From Ceraceosorus guamensis (lineage: Eukaryota > Basidiomycota > Exobasidiomycetes > Ceraceosorales > Ceraceosoraceae): 44,520 bases of DNA. Position numbers and translations under genes: made by a program. Location of the stretch: assembly GCF_003144195.1 (NCBI RefSeq), contig NW_020290113.1:1-44520 (forward strand). The letters are read 5' to 3'. Of this stretch, positions 1 to 11,382 are shown piece after piece (within the stretch, counting starts at the first letter, position 1; each line of letters opens with the position of its first letter). Under the pieces are notes generated by a model, which saw only the letters and a program-made list of their open reading frames with translations, was not told the DNA's origin and searched no databases.

Positions 1-1505
1 CGCCAAGTGATGACGCTGACGACGCATGGGTGCTGAAGCAGCAGCAGAACGTGAAGCGCGTCCACCTCACGCGCGCGCGCGCCCTTCCGCGGTGTTGATG
101 TTTGAGTTGTGAGTGGCGCTCAGCACATACGCGCACGCGCACGGTTCCCCTCGACGCGAGACCCGCGGTACTGTACCGCGTACCGGGAAACTTGTGGTTG
201 ATGGATGCTGGATGCTGTGATGCACGATTCTGATTGTATACAGTCACGGTCGAGTGTGAGACGTGAGTTGAGTACGTGCGCGCTATACGACGATATAGCG
301 CTGCCCGGCCACCAACAACTGCGAACGGCGCTGCATATGCATGCATGCGCGAGTGCGCGAGCGTTTACAAGTGTTTGACCGTTCGCGGATAGGACAACGC
401 CGCGCGCGGGTTCTGCAGGCGGATGTGTCTGTTGAAAGGAACTCGTGAATGACAAGGTCGACATGATCCATCCCACTGACCCCCTTTCCCACCTGCACAT
501 CCCTCACCATTCACACTCACACTACTACTACTGTCACTGCACGCACGCACGCACGCACGCACGTCTTGCGTCCCCAACTGACTGTGAACAGCACAACATA
601 GAGGCTCTACAAGCTTAAACCTTCTTTCACGCTAGCCAGCGCTAGCCACTCACTTTCAGCTTTCGTGTTCCGACACGCACCCCGCCTATCAGGAAAAAAG
701 TCACAACAGTGCGGTGCGGCCGCGCGCCGCATGTTTCGTGACTGCAGACTCGTCACCACAAAAGGGACATCCATCCACTCGATCGATCGATCTCTCTCAG
801 GCGCGCTCTCTCTCCCGCTCTTGCTGCCACGCCTTGCTCTTGCCCTGACATCGCAGAGCTTGGCGTCAGCGGCTTTACCCTATACGTACAGCGTCGCAAT
901 TAGCTCAGCTTAGCCTGGTTGCGCTCTCAATCGAGGCCGCTCTCGGGCTCAGTACACCCCCTCAAGCGCGCTTGGAGCGTTCAAGGGTCCACTCCTCCGC
1001 CCCAGCGCAACTCACATCATCATCAGTCCAACTTCAGCACTCTGCTTGCCACGCCCATCAGCACTGCAGTGCTCTGACGGCGGTTCTTTCGCGCGCATCT
1101 ATTCATCCAGGTTTCGCGAGATTGACCGTTCAACGGACGGGCTCCTCACTTTCTAGCGCATAGAACCTTGGACAGGAACCAGCGCACTTCTGGAGTCGAT
1201 CGAGCGGGGAGACCGCTCTCGAATGGAGCGGCGGCAATTGCGGCAATCATCATCCCTCGATCACGGCCTGCTCGCTCGCGCTTCATTTGCCCCGGCCCCT
1301 TGTCATAGCGCGGACCAATCCACCTACCACCAGTCCACTTGTCATTTTGGATTCCTCAGCCTCCACCATCACTACTGAAGTTCAGCGGCTACAGCGCGTG
1401 CACGAGATGAGCACCTGTGCCTGATCGATTCCTTATTGAACCTCTTCTATCCGAAAGCCAAGCTACGGCGACAACGGCCTGCTCGGTCAAAGACTACTTG
1501 TCGCA
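1..1505. other. Upstream intergenic region, no gene supported
   Basis: This stretch lies upstream of the large coiled-coil gene and probably holds its promoter and 5' leader. The open frames here are short, overlap on both strands and resemble no family that I know. An ACGC tetranucleotide tract sits at about 538-563. No clear TATA box or RNA gene was found. Confidence 0.5.
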
Positions 1506-4500
1506 ATGCTATCAGAGACCATCACTCCACGACCGAGGCCACCAGGTGGGCGTCGGCCTAGTGGCCAGAACGGCGGCAGCGGCTCGTCGACACAAGCATT
1601 GACAAGCACTGCTGATGTTGGACCAGAAAACCTCTTGCACGTTCCGAAGCACAGCGGTGCGCATTCGGACAAGAGCGACGCGACGAGTGCGCGCATTCAG
1701 CGGGATCTAGACCTGGACTTGCCGGCCGACTTGACGGCCGCGTTGCGAAGGTCCAGCAATGCTACTCAGTGGTCGCTTGGCAAGCCTCCTTCCAGCGGCG
1801 CAACAGGCGCTCGGTCGCGCGAAGCAGCAAGGGCACCGGTATCGGATCCTGAAGGCGACGCAATCTTTGGCAAGCCAGAAGTCGACTTGAAGAGGAACGG
1901 AAGTCTTGGACGCAAGCTTGGGGCGAAGCTCTCAAAGGCTCTGCTGGGAGATAGAGACCAAAAGGCGCCTGCTGTGCCGTTTCTGCCACAATTCGCATCT
2001 CCCGTGCTTGATGGCGGCACAGACGACGAAACAGGCGCCAATGTCAAGATCGGTGCAACGGGAGATCGTTGGAAGGGCGATGGAGCGCCTTCTAGCGGCC
2101 AGGAACAGAGCGACGACGATAGCGAGCCTGATATGGACTCTGATTGGGTTGGCGGACTACCGCGCGAAGAATTGGAAATGCTCTTGATGCAAGCGAACCA
2201 AGTGATCAAGGAGCGTGAGAGAGATCTAGGCGTTGCCGCGGCGATAGGCAAAGCGTTGTTGGAAAAGAACATCAGTCTGCGCGGCAAGCACGAGGGCCTA
2301 TCCACGCGGCTCTCGAGCAACGTTGACCTCTTCGCGTTGGCCCAAGAGTCCGCCGACGATGATCGACCCATGAACTCGCCTCCCACCACCGACGTTTCGA
2401 TCGACGAGGACGCCACGCCCATGCCTACGCCATCAGCAGAGTACTTTCCCCGCATGTCCGGACCGCCTTCGGAGCTTCGTTCACCCAGCGTCCACCCACC
2501 TGCGACTTCGCCTCATCTCGACCGAAGCCCTTCAGCCGCTGCGCTTCGCGCCACTACCTCGCATTGGATTCCCGACACTCGCGGCCAAATTCCCTCCGCG
2601 CCACCATCCCCAGCCGAGTCCCGGTCGCGTGGTCATCGGCGTCACACGCCCTCCAGTGCATCTGCGTCAGCTGCTCAAGCAGCCTTGGCTCACGCCGACG
2701 CACAACGTCAGCTCGACCTCTTGAACAATCAAAATGATCAGCTGTTGACGCAACTGGCGGACCTACAAAAGGAGGCTGAAGAGGCCAAACGCGCTGGCGG
2801 GAAGAGATTGAGGAAGCTGAACAAGGAGATTGATGGGCTCAGAGCGGAACTGGATTCGGCTACGAAGCGCAATGTAGAGCTGGAAGGCAGTACAGAATCG
2901 CGAAGCAATGACAGAACACCAGACACGACTCGCAAAGGCGCCAAAAGACGTTCTCGTGGAGATCTTGCCGCGATGCTAGGCAGCCGCGCCTCGTCATCCA
3001 TCTCTCCGGGATCTCAGGTAACGACCTTGCAGTCTGCGGCCGATACCTCCGGCTCACGATCTGATGGACCTGAGACGCCAGGTCATTCAAGGTCCTCGTC
3101 GGTGGCGAGCTCGCTTGCAGGCGAACTGGGGAACCTGCCGAGCCAGAGTCCTGGCGAACGAGCGCTTGTAGCTCAGTTGCTTTCCAAGATCAAAGAACTT
3201 GAAGAGACGAACGCAGCCTTGGCAGAGGCGGGGACCGACATGGATGGTAGATTGGGCAAAGCCTTGCAGGAGGGCGAGCGCATAAGAGATGCGTACGAAG
3301 CCGTCGAAGCTGGCTCTAGCTTTGGCGGTGACGACAGCTTTTCGAGCACTGTCTCGCCTGGCCGAGATATGCCTAGATCTTTGAGCGGCCTCAATCCAGC
3401 GAGCCTGAGTCGAAGAGCCGCGGGAAACAGACACATCATAGAGGGTCGACGCACCATCAGAGCAGCGCTCAAGAAGGAAGCGGTGCTCAATCGTATCAAT
3501 CTCGATGCTAGCGACGGCACCTACGAGCTTCGCCTCCCACGTTCGGGCACCGCCTCCTCGCTTTCCACCTGCACTTCGGCATCAAGTAGCGCAGCGTCTA
3601 GTCCGCGCACCAACAGACGAGCCAGGCTGACTGTGCATGGTCTAATGAAGCCAAAGATCTTCGTCACACCTAGCATGGAAGATCTTGCTGCTAGGAGAAA
3701 GGAGGACGCTGAACGTGCCGAGGAGAGGCTACAGGCCGGACGACCTTCGCTAGCTCCCACGCTGCAGTTCCCGGTATCGAGACCTTTTCCTACTTCTAAA
3801 CGCGCCCTTCGAAGCGTCTCTTCGGTCGCTAGCATGGCCGAATCCGACGTATCGCCTGTCGAATCGCCCACTCAAAGGCGCGGAGAGAATGTGCGCGGCC
3901 TACCTCGCTCGGAAAGCGGAGCCAGCCAGACGGAGTCGATGTACGAGGGCGCGAAGAGGACCTTTCCATCGAGCGCATCAGAGTTTGGCGAAGCGAGACC
4001 GGAATCTCGATTGTTTGGGCACTCGCTTGAAAGCGAGCTTGGCAGTGTGCTGGGTGACGCGGACGAGAGAGGGGACTTCAGTCTAAGTGATGATCGTTCG
4101 ACCTTGACACCCTCTCAAGCTTGGGAAGTCGCCATTCGCACGCCTGAGCGCAGAGGTGAAGGTGGTCAGGATGGGGACATGCAGCTTTCCGACCTTGGCA
4201 ACTCACTTCCCAAGCGCCTGTCGCCTGCTGAACGCTACGCTCATCTGCGACCGACGGCGAGTGTCGGAAGTTTGCGAGGAGCTATGGCTGCCTCGGAAGC
4301 TGCTTCCGACATCGCTGATCTGCGATGGTCGGTCAATAGCGCGGCAACAGTGGTGCCTGGACCGTCCGTGCCACGGGCTATCGAAGGAGCGACTGCCAAG
4401 CAATCAAAAGCGGACCTTGACTACGATGGCTTCGGAGCTGTGGACCCCTTCGCGGCCACCGAGCTCGATGCCGAATTGTTCAGACAATTATCGTCTGCAG

Positions 4501-5634
4501 GAGATGGAGAGTGGCCGGCCCCTGGGGACGATGATCTCATCCCTCGAGGCGCGCTCCGCGATCAAGTCATGACGAATGTCGAGTCGTACGATCTTCTGGA
4601 GAGAGCCACCAAGCAGAGGCCGGTCCATTGGGCAGACGATGACGATTTCGGTCAAGCGATCACTGAGCGCGAGGCTAGAAGGCTAGGACTCCTGGCCGCT
4701 GCTAAGAAGACCAGACGAAGCCTGCTTGGCTGGGTATCGTCCTCTTCCTCCAAGTCCGGTAGGCAGTCGGCTGGTTCAAGCAAGCGGAATAGCGCTATTC
4801 TGGCTTCTTCGCCCATGCACCCATCGGGCTCACACGGCAGTCTCTTTGAGATTGAGAGCGCCGACCAGGTCCAGGAGCGAGAAGAGCTCACAGCGTTGCT
4901 GAGGCAACGTCGGGTTGAAGGTCTGAAAGCTAGGGTCCAGGCTGGGCAAATTTCGGCTTCGAAAGCCATCTCGCTTGGCCTGGACCATGCAGATGCGACA
5001 GAAGCTGAAGAACGATCTCTGGAAGTCGAAGCGACGAAGCGCGCATTTGCTCTTTCGCCTGCCAGGCACCGAAGGGCCAGTCGAGCTTATGCCTCCGCTG
5101 CGAGCTCCGCTAGAGAATCGCCCGCTTCTTCTTCGCCGGCCTCCATAAAGGGCAAAGGCAAGCTGCTGCATTGCGACGATGCCAGCTTCTCACCTACGCG
5201 TCCTCGTCGTAGGGACCTTGGTGGTGGTGGTGGAGGAGGAGGCAAGGAGAAGGAAGCGGATTCCAATTCATCGGACGAGCAGTTTGAAATGCTCGATCTG
5301 GATCCTCGAAGGAAGGCCAAACCTCCAAAGAGGGGCACGGACTTTTATCCCGTCGACCTCAAGGCTAGGTACAGGCCTGCTATGGTCAAGCAGAGGGTGC
5401 AGGTGGCTAGCAACGATGCGGTGACCTGGGCCACCGCTTGGGCCAGCTTCTCCTTGATGATCCTCTTTGCCTTTATCGTCACTTTTGCCGTGAGTCTCGT
5501 TTGCGATCTTGCCTGCAGCAGCCGCAGCAGCAGCTCCCCGCTGAACCTCTTTCACGTTTGCCCCCCCTCTCACAATCTCGCAGCGCGGTCCTAAACGAGT
5601 TTTGGGCCCGCAACCTCCGAATGCACGTCGATGA
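1506..5634 (+). CDS. Large coiled-coil protein with CC1-box-like motif and C-terminal membrane anchor
   Basis: The gene has two exons, 1506-5489 and 5584-5634, and encodes about 1344 residues. Residues 232-256 read ERERDLGVAAAIGKALLEKN, which resembles the HAP1/TRAK/BICD N-terminal coiled coil. It contains the AAxxG signature (A244-A245-x-x-G248) of the CC1 box that binds dynein light intermediate chain in animal adaptors. Further coiled coils lie near residues 392-460 and 548-600. The rest is mostly serine-rich and probably disordered, with a run of glycines near residue 1240. A hydrophobic segment (about 1308-1328) lies just before the end and fits a tail anchor. The intron has a GTGAGT donor and a pyrimidine-rich acceptor. 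The spliced tail is short and basic (RGPKRVLGPQPPNARR). I infer a dynein adaptor fixed to an organelle or nuclear membrane; the family is not proven. Confidence 0.8.
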
Positions 5635-6320
5635 GCCTTTGGCGAAAGGGTAGGGTGCTCGCTGAGCATTCTCCATGTAAGAGGTCGCAATTCGCCAACG
5701 CACGATCGACGTTCCCAGCTTCAGTTCGGATCTTTGCCCCTAGAGACTCGACTCGCTCGTGACTTGGTGCAGGGAAAGGGGCAATCTGTCTGCCCCTTAT
5801 ATCACGCCCTCCTCGGCGGTCCAACTTTTTTCACAGCGAAAAATCGCTTTGGCCTTCTCCCGCAAGTCTGTCTCATCATTCTTCGCATCGCATCGCATAC
5901 ATACGCAGCACCATTCCGAATTTCTGTTCACAACGTCCAATCAGCTTTGGCTTTGTTTCCGCCCCCCCCTCCCTCCCCCTGTTTTGCAAACGACGCACGC
6001 ACGCTACATGCGCATCTATCCCCTTCCTCCCCACCCACGTAGCTCGGCGCGGGAAATGTGCACAGCACGATGTCCGACCTCGCCGCCTTTGCAGGCGCGG
6101 AGGGATGCTCTACGAAATCGCAATGAATATCAACGTGTGTACGCTCTTCTCGTATGCATGTGTCATGCATTAGAGTCGTGCTATTGGAAAAAGGGGCTCG
6201 GAAGAAAAGTAGAGGAGGAACGATGAAGAGGGTGTGTGTTGGAAAAAAAGAGTTGGAGGGGCAGCTCGATTGGGAATGCTTTTTGCTTTGCGAATTGCGG
6301 ATTGCGACGACGAAGCAAGA
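5635..6320. other. Convergent intergenic region, 3' ends of two genes
   Basis: This is the space between the stop codons of the coiled-coil gene and LTV1, which converge here. It must hold both 3' ends. Short runs of C and G (near 5965-5985) are seen. No gene, RNA or repeat family is recognised. Confidence 0.5.
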
Positions 6321-9122
6321 TCAAGCCAGTCTGACCACGCTGCCCGCGCTTCCCACACCGTTGCGTCCCACATCCGCAGCACCTCCCCCGTCGATGCGTC
6401 CATTGGCACTCTTGCTCTGAGCCTTGCGTTCCGACACATAGGCCGCTTTGCGATTGGCCTTTTCCGCCTTTCGATTCTGTCGAGGGGAGGGGGGGCCGGA
6501 AAGAAAGCAAAGAAGAGGGGTTGAGAAGGGGGGGGGGGGGCATGTCAGTTTGAGAAGAGCCCGATGCGATTCGAAGCGCCCCGAAAAGAGAGTGGTAGAT
6601 GTGTCCTCCGCTGCGGCGTCAGGCCAGCGCCCTAGAGTCTACAAAGGATCAAGAAAGAAGGCAATGGGGACCCCAACCCACCTGTTTGAACTCTTTCGCA
6701 GCTGCTTTTCGCGCCTTCTTCTCCTCCGCAGACTCGTTCCTGTCCCGCGTAATGGTGACTCTCGCGCCCGTCTCTGTCGCATCGCTCTCGTATCCTTCTT
6801 TCTGCTCCTCCTCCTCCTCCTCCTCCTCGTCCACGCTAGCCCATGAGCCTTCAGGTAGACAGGTTGTTGCATTCCCCCTTCTGTCCATCGTCATGCTCTG
6901 GTTGCTTCTCGCTGCAACTCCCGAAGAAGAAGGAGGAGAAACAGAAGAAGTCGAACCCTGCACGAGATTCTCTTCTGCCTCGTGCTTCTTTTTCCGTCTA
7001 GCTTCTCTGGCTCCTACAGTGATGTACCTAGAAATGCTAGGCATGCCGGTCCGAGGGTCGATCTTTATCTTGGGAATGCGGTCCACCGAAGCGTCCGCAG
7101 CTGATGAGCCGGACAGACGAGAAGGGCGGCTGCCGATGCCGGACGAAGCTATAGTTTGCGGGCGATGGCTGAAGGATGAGCCAGCTACGCTGGTCGCTGC
7201 GTTGATCAGGCGGGGATGATTTTCCAAGTTGGTACGCGTAGCTGTTCGAAGGCGATTGATTGGCCAAAGAGGCAACCTTTGAGTTCAGCACGACAAAGGC
7301 AACGAAGAAGCATGCCTCAGCACCATGCGTTCCCCACACCACTCACACAATACAGTCTCCACGTCCCATTTGTCCCTATCGTCCGCCGCACTCCTAGGCA
7401 TGGGCGGTTCATCCTCCGACTCGCTTTCGCTCTCTTCTCCCTCCAACTCCTCCCTCCGACTAATCAGAGGTCTACCCAATTCCTTTCTGAACAATCCCAA
7501 CTTCTCCACCGGACCCAGATCCAATCCGCCCAATCTCTCCTTCAACTTGCCTCCATACACTTCCTGAGTCGACAAGAATTCGTCGATGACTTGGTCGAAA
7601 TCTTCTCGAGAGAGATCTTTGGGCACCGAAGAGTCGACGTCTGTTGCGGATCGCTGTTCGTCATCATCGTCTTCGTCTTCTTCCTCATCGTCCGAATTTT
7701 GCTCGTACAGAGCTTCCAGCTGTGGATGCGCTCCCTCCGAATCAGCTCAGTTGGCACATTGCCGTGCGTCAGCGCATTTCAGCTCACCTTGTCGAATTGC
7801 ATATCGAGGTCCGTCAATCCCTGATTCCTCTCCATTGCGCTCGAGCTCATACTGAAGGCCGTAGCACCGCCCATCGCGCTAGGAGCGTAGTAGCTCGCTG
7901 CCAGCCTAGCTTTAGCTCCGGGATTTCTAGATTTCCTGCTCGCACCCTTTTCACCAAAGATGCTCTGCGAGCCAACGCTGGAGGGAGCTCTTCGAGCCTT
8001 GTTGGCCCGCACAAGCGTCGAGGACTGACTAGGCGCAATCACGCTGCTCCTTTCTTCTTCTTCGTCCGAGCCGATCGTATCTGGACCTACTCCTCCAGGT
8101 CTCAAGCCAGCGAGGTGTCTGTTCTGGCCTCTGTCCTCCGAAGCACTCTTCTGAGCAGCTTTGAAGAGCGCTACGCGACTCTCGAGGGAGAGCGCATCGG
8201 GCCCTTGACCTGTCGCTTTCAGATCCAACAATTCTCTCGCGGCTCTAGCTGCTGGATCCTCACGAATCGCCTCATCACCCTCCGGCGGCAAAGCTCTCCA
8301 TTCCGGCACTTCGTCCTTCGAGCTCAGCTCTCCGCCCTCGATGATGTCTGCGAAGAATTCATCCAAATCTTCCTCCTCTCCCTGCTCGTCTTCAAAGCTA
8401 CGGTCCTGGTGTACAGACGTGCCGGGAGTGCCAAGCTCCGTAGCATCCGCAATCGATTTGCGACCGGCAGTGCGCAAGAGGAAAGCATCATCGTCGAGCG
8501 CTTCGAGGACTTGTCGTAGGTGAGGATCCATGTCGGGCTGCAGACCCTTGAGATCCTGCGCGACGTTGAATCCAGCTGACCAATCCCTATTCGGCAAATG
8601 TTCAGGGGGCAGCATATCCTTGGATAGTTTCAACCTGCCATCATCTTCCTCTTCTCTTCGTCTCGCTTCCACATCTTCCCTCAATTCGATGCCCATTCCG
8701 ATCGCTTTGCCTTTTGCCTTTGCATTTGTAGCGTTTGCAGCTGCGCTTTGTTGTTGCTGCTGTTTGGACTTTGGAGCAGGCAAGAGCACCACATCCACAT
8801 CTTCCTCTTCATCTTTTCCACCTCTCTTTGCGTTATAGTCACCACCAATACTTCTCAAATGCTGCATGTAATCGTACTCTGTATCATCAAAATACACTCC
8901 ATACTTTGCCGCTTCGCCCACATTGCCTCGCAAACGCTTGGACTTCTCGTCCAGCTCGAGTTCCAAGTCGGCTCGCGTCTTGCCCGAACGGGGACCTTTG
9001 CTGCTGGAGATGGAGGACCAGACGTGCGTGCCCGCTTCTTCGTCATTGATCAGCGGATCCCTCTGCGATCGATGAACCAGCTGAAACTTTTGCGAAGAAG
9101 GTCCGCGGAATTTGGACCCCAT
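6321..9122 (-). CDS. LTV1: LTV1, 40S ribosomal subunit assembly factor
   Basis: There are four exons on the minus strand: 9122-7788, 7719-7347, 7241-6682 and 6476-6321, giving about 807 residues. The N-terminus contains FDDTEYDYMQHLRSIG (near residue 80), the hallmark of LTV1. Later come DFDQVIDEFL, then KWDVETVLSTRTNLENHPRLI and KIKIDPRTGMP, which follow the order of human and yeast LTV1. The lysine- and arginine-rich end (ESAEEKKARKAAAKEFKQ, continued in exon 4) matches the family's basic C-terminal helix. LTV1 is known to sit on pre-40S particles with Rps3 and Rps20 and to leave before final maturation. At about 807 residues it is much longer than yeast Ltv1 (463), through acidic and serine-rich insertions. 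The last intron (205 nt, GTGGGT donor) is the least certain junction. The gene is divergent from the small heat shock gene. Confidence 0.9.
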
Positions 9123-9257
9123 CTTGTGAGTGTCAGGCGAAAGGTGCGCCGTGTGTTGGCGTCGCTAAGCAGGAAGCGGGTCAAGCGCTGAGCGGCTGAT
9201 GGGCAGGTGGACGAATTCAAGCTGCGCTGCTGTCGTGAAGATGCAGAAGGTCAGTGC

Positions 9258-9264
9258 GAATGAT

Positions 9265-9308
<44 letters not shown>

Positions 9309-9317
9309 TGATGATGG
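9258..9317. repeat. GAY (GAC/GAT) trinucleotide tract
   Basis: Nearly uninterrupted GAT/GAC triplets run for about 60 nt. Read on the + strand this would be poly-aspartate, but the surrounding frame has no other protein-like features. It is best seen as an intergenic microsatellite upstream of LTV1. Confidence 0.8.
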
Positions 9318-9513
9318 GCACCATACTCAGCCTGCTGTTCGCACATCAGCCGGTGCCATGCATGCGCATCTTCCCAAGAGGAGGGCTGCTGTTGCTGATG
9401 CTTTTGCAGCAGGATCCAAAATTTTGAGCATGGAGGTATATCACGTGACTCGCGTGTTCGTCCAAAAAATGTAAGGCGATGCGCGGAGGTTGATTCGTGA
9501 TTGCACCTGTGGA

Positions 9514-9540
9514 AATCGTGAATCGTGAATCGTGAATCAC
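9514..9540. repeat. TGAATCG heptamer array
   Basis: Almost four tandem copies of AATCGTG are seen. Isolated copies of the same word (gattcgtgattg, attcgcgattc) surround it from about 9490 to 9600. Related arrays occur at 23371-23402 and 31295-31329. Confidence 0.8.
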
Positions 9541-10332
9541 TCAATCTTGAATAGAATGCGATTCGCGATTCTTGACTCGCAGCGACCTGTGATTCGTTCA
9601 CATGCAGTGACTCACTCAAGCTTGACACGCATCTCACGCATGCAGACACGATGATGCTCGAAATATGGGTGTGGGTGTGACCATGCTCACTCAGGCACGT
9701 CCCTCTGAAGAAAGTCAAGACAGCAACGCCGCAAGTCTTTCTTTGAGGGCGTGGTCCCAGACAGAGGACGCGCACCGCATCGCGGGCGGATGAGCGAGAA
9801 TGCGGGGGCGGGGGCGGGAGGCGGGGGCGGGGGGCCTTCAGGACGGGCGTGGAAACATCCAGAAATGGCCGCTGAAGAGCAACGTTGCATGGGCACCGTG
9901 ACCATGATCATTTTGTAGGGTACAGCAGCGTCTTGCTCTACATCACAGATTGTCAAGCGGCTGCAGGGTCACCCGTGACTGCTGCATGAGCGTTGAATCT
10001 GATCGAGTCCTCACATCCGTGATTGAGACCTCCGAGTCAAGATCGAGTTTGAGTTACATTCAATTCGTAAATTTTGATTCGACAGGGGGATATGGAAGAT
10101 TCAGGATGGATGCGAAGCGCATTCAAGATTGGCTCTTTCGAAGCGCAGACAGTGAGTCCATTCTTGATTTCTTCTATTATCAGTGGACATTGGGCTATTC
10201 GTATGTGAGCTGGTAGAGCACAATCACATTCCATTATCGGGTCAGGCGTCCTTACCTCGGTCCGCCAGGCTGAGCAGCAAGCTGTTCGCAAAGACGCGTC
10301 TGGTCGCCTCGCGAGCCCGTCGCGCACGGCCT

Positions 10333-10358
10333 TGAAGATTCTGGTACCTTCTAGGAAT
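10333..10358 (+). promoter_or_regulatory. Gap-type heat shock element
   Basis: The sequence holds nGAAn at 10333-10337, nTTCn at 10338-10342, a 5-nt gap and nTTCn at 10348-10352. It ends in GGAA at 10354-10357. This fits the gap-type arrangement bound by Hsf1 in fungi. It lies about 260-280 nt upstream of the small heat shock start codon, so its position suits a regulatory role. The assignment is inferred from the motif only. Confidence 0.5.
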
Positions 10359-10456
10359 AGAGCGAAGGCGTCGTGTGTATGGATGTCGAATGTCGAGAGA
10401 AGGATGACGCTGATCGAGTCGGCGAGCGAGGTCTGACGGTGAGATGATGAAAAAAG

Positions 10457-10464
10457 TATTTATA
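10457..10464 (+). promoter_or_regulatory. TATA-like element of the small heat shock gene
   Basis: TATTTATA follows a run of A residues about 150 nt before the start codon and lies downstream of the heat shock element. The spacing suits a strongly inducible TATA promoter, but the transcription start cannot be seen. Confidence 0.35.
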
Positions 10465-10615
10465 CCGTCGTACACTGGACTTCCCAAAGGACCTGTTCAA
10501 ACCAGCACTCACCACCACCCGCGAACAAGCATCAAGCCATCTCACGCAAAAAGCTGCCATCAAGACATTCGCAAAGCCAAGCTTCTTCATCTTTCCTCGA
10601 TTACTCGCATCGACA

Positions 10616-11382
10616 ATGAGTCTCGGATTGTAAGTCGACGCACTCCTTGAAAATCGTACACGCACGACTCACAAGCTGACACGACCTCCATCCCCCCGCA
10701 CACAGCTACTCACCCTTCTCCAACCTCATCGATGATCTGACCACTCCCTACGCGATCTACATCGATGGAGCCAACGATGGCAGTGGAGCAGGCGAAGGAG
10801 GTAACAAGGTAGCTGCTGCTGCTAGACCTCCACGCAAGAATTGGACGCCTTCCGAGATTTGGGGAGGTCCTAGGCTCGACATTCACGAGCATCACGACAA
10901 GGTGCGTGCATCGATGCAAGGGGCAAACAGGCCCGTGGCCGACAGCGAAAATCGTTCATCAACACTGCCCCGCCCCCCTCCGCCCCCCCTCCCTCCCTCT
11001 TGCGCTCGTCCGTTTCATCTTCATCGGGCTACAGTTCACCGTCACGGCCGAAGTTCCTGGAGTGGCAAAGGAAGACATTTCGCTAGAAGTGGACGACAAG
11101 AAGCGACGCGTAACTCTTCAAGGCGCTTTCAAGAACGAGTACTCTTCGGGCGCACCCTCCAGCGACGTCAAAGCTCGACAAGATAAAGCGGAAGGCAAAG
11201 TCGCTCACCCTCTACTGCTAGAACGTCATTATGGATCCTTTTCCCGTTCCTTCGCCTTGCCACCTACAGCTAATCTGAACGCTGTCAGCGCAAAGTATGA
11301 AAATGGATTGCTCAAGTTGGAGATTGCCAAGAAGGACAAGGAGGAGACTAGCAAGCCTAGAAGCATCGCCATCTCGTCGTGA
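10616..11382 (+). CDS. Small heat shock protein (Hsp20/alpha-crystallin family)
   Basis: There are three exons: 10616-10629, 10706-10901 and 11035-11382, giving 185 residues. The first exon has only 14 nt (MSLG plus two bases) and ends at a GTAAGT donor. The protein begins MSLGFYSPFSNLIDDL. A linker carries PRLDIHEHHDK, followed by the alpha-crystallin domain (about residues 65-170) with FTVTAEVPGVAKEDISLEV and the closing strand ENGLLKLEIAKK. The length is usual for a cytosolic fungal Hsp20. Such proteins form oligomers that hold unfolding clients without ATP. A gap-type heat shock element and a TATA-like box lie upstream, so Hsf1 control is likely. The coding start is well supported because the short exon joins in frame. 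The gene converges with TRL1. Confidence 0.92.

Larger units (their letters stand above)
9123..10615. other. Divergent promoter region between LTV1 and the small heat shock gene
   Basis: This region of about 1.5 kb separates two divergently transcribed genes. It holds a GAY triplet tract (9258-9317), a TGAATC heptamer array (9514-9540), G-rich stretches (near 9800-9832) and the heat shock element listed separately. Open frames inside it, such as 9950-10216, have no recognisable features and are taken as chance. Confidence 0.55.

Noticed and set aside
7644-8519. A 291-codon + open frame antisense to LTV1
   Set aside because: It mirrors the first LTV1 exon, whose protein matches a known family. 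The antisense reading has no domain.
9199-9474. Open frame with a poly-aspartate run
   Set aside because: It comes from the GAY microsatellite. The flanks are not protein-like and the frame overlaps the LTV1 promoter.
9950-10216. An 88-codon + open frame upstream of the small heat shock gene
   Set aside because: No features, no paralogue known to me, and it lies in a region with intergenic heptamer words.
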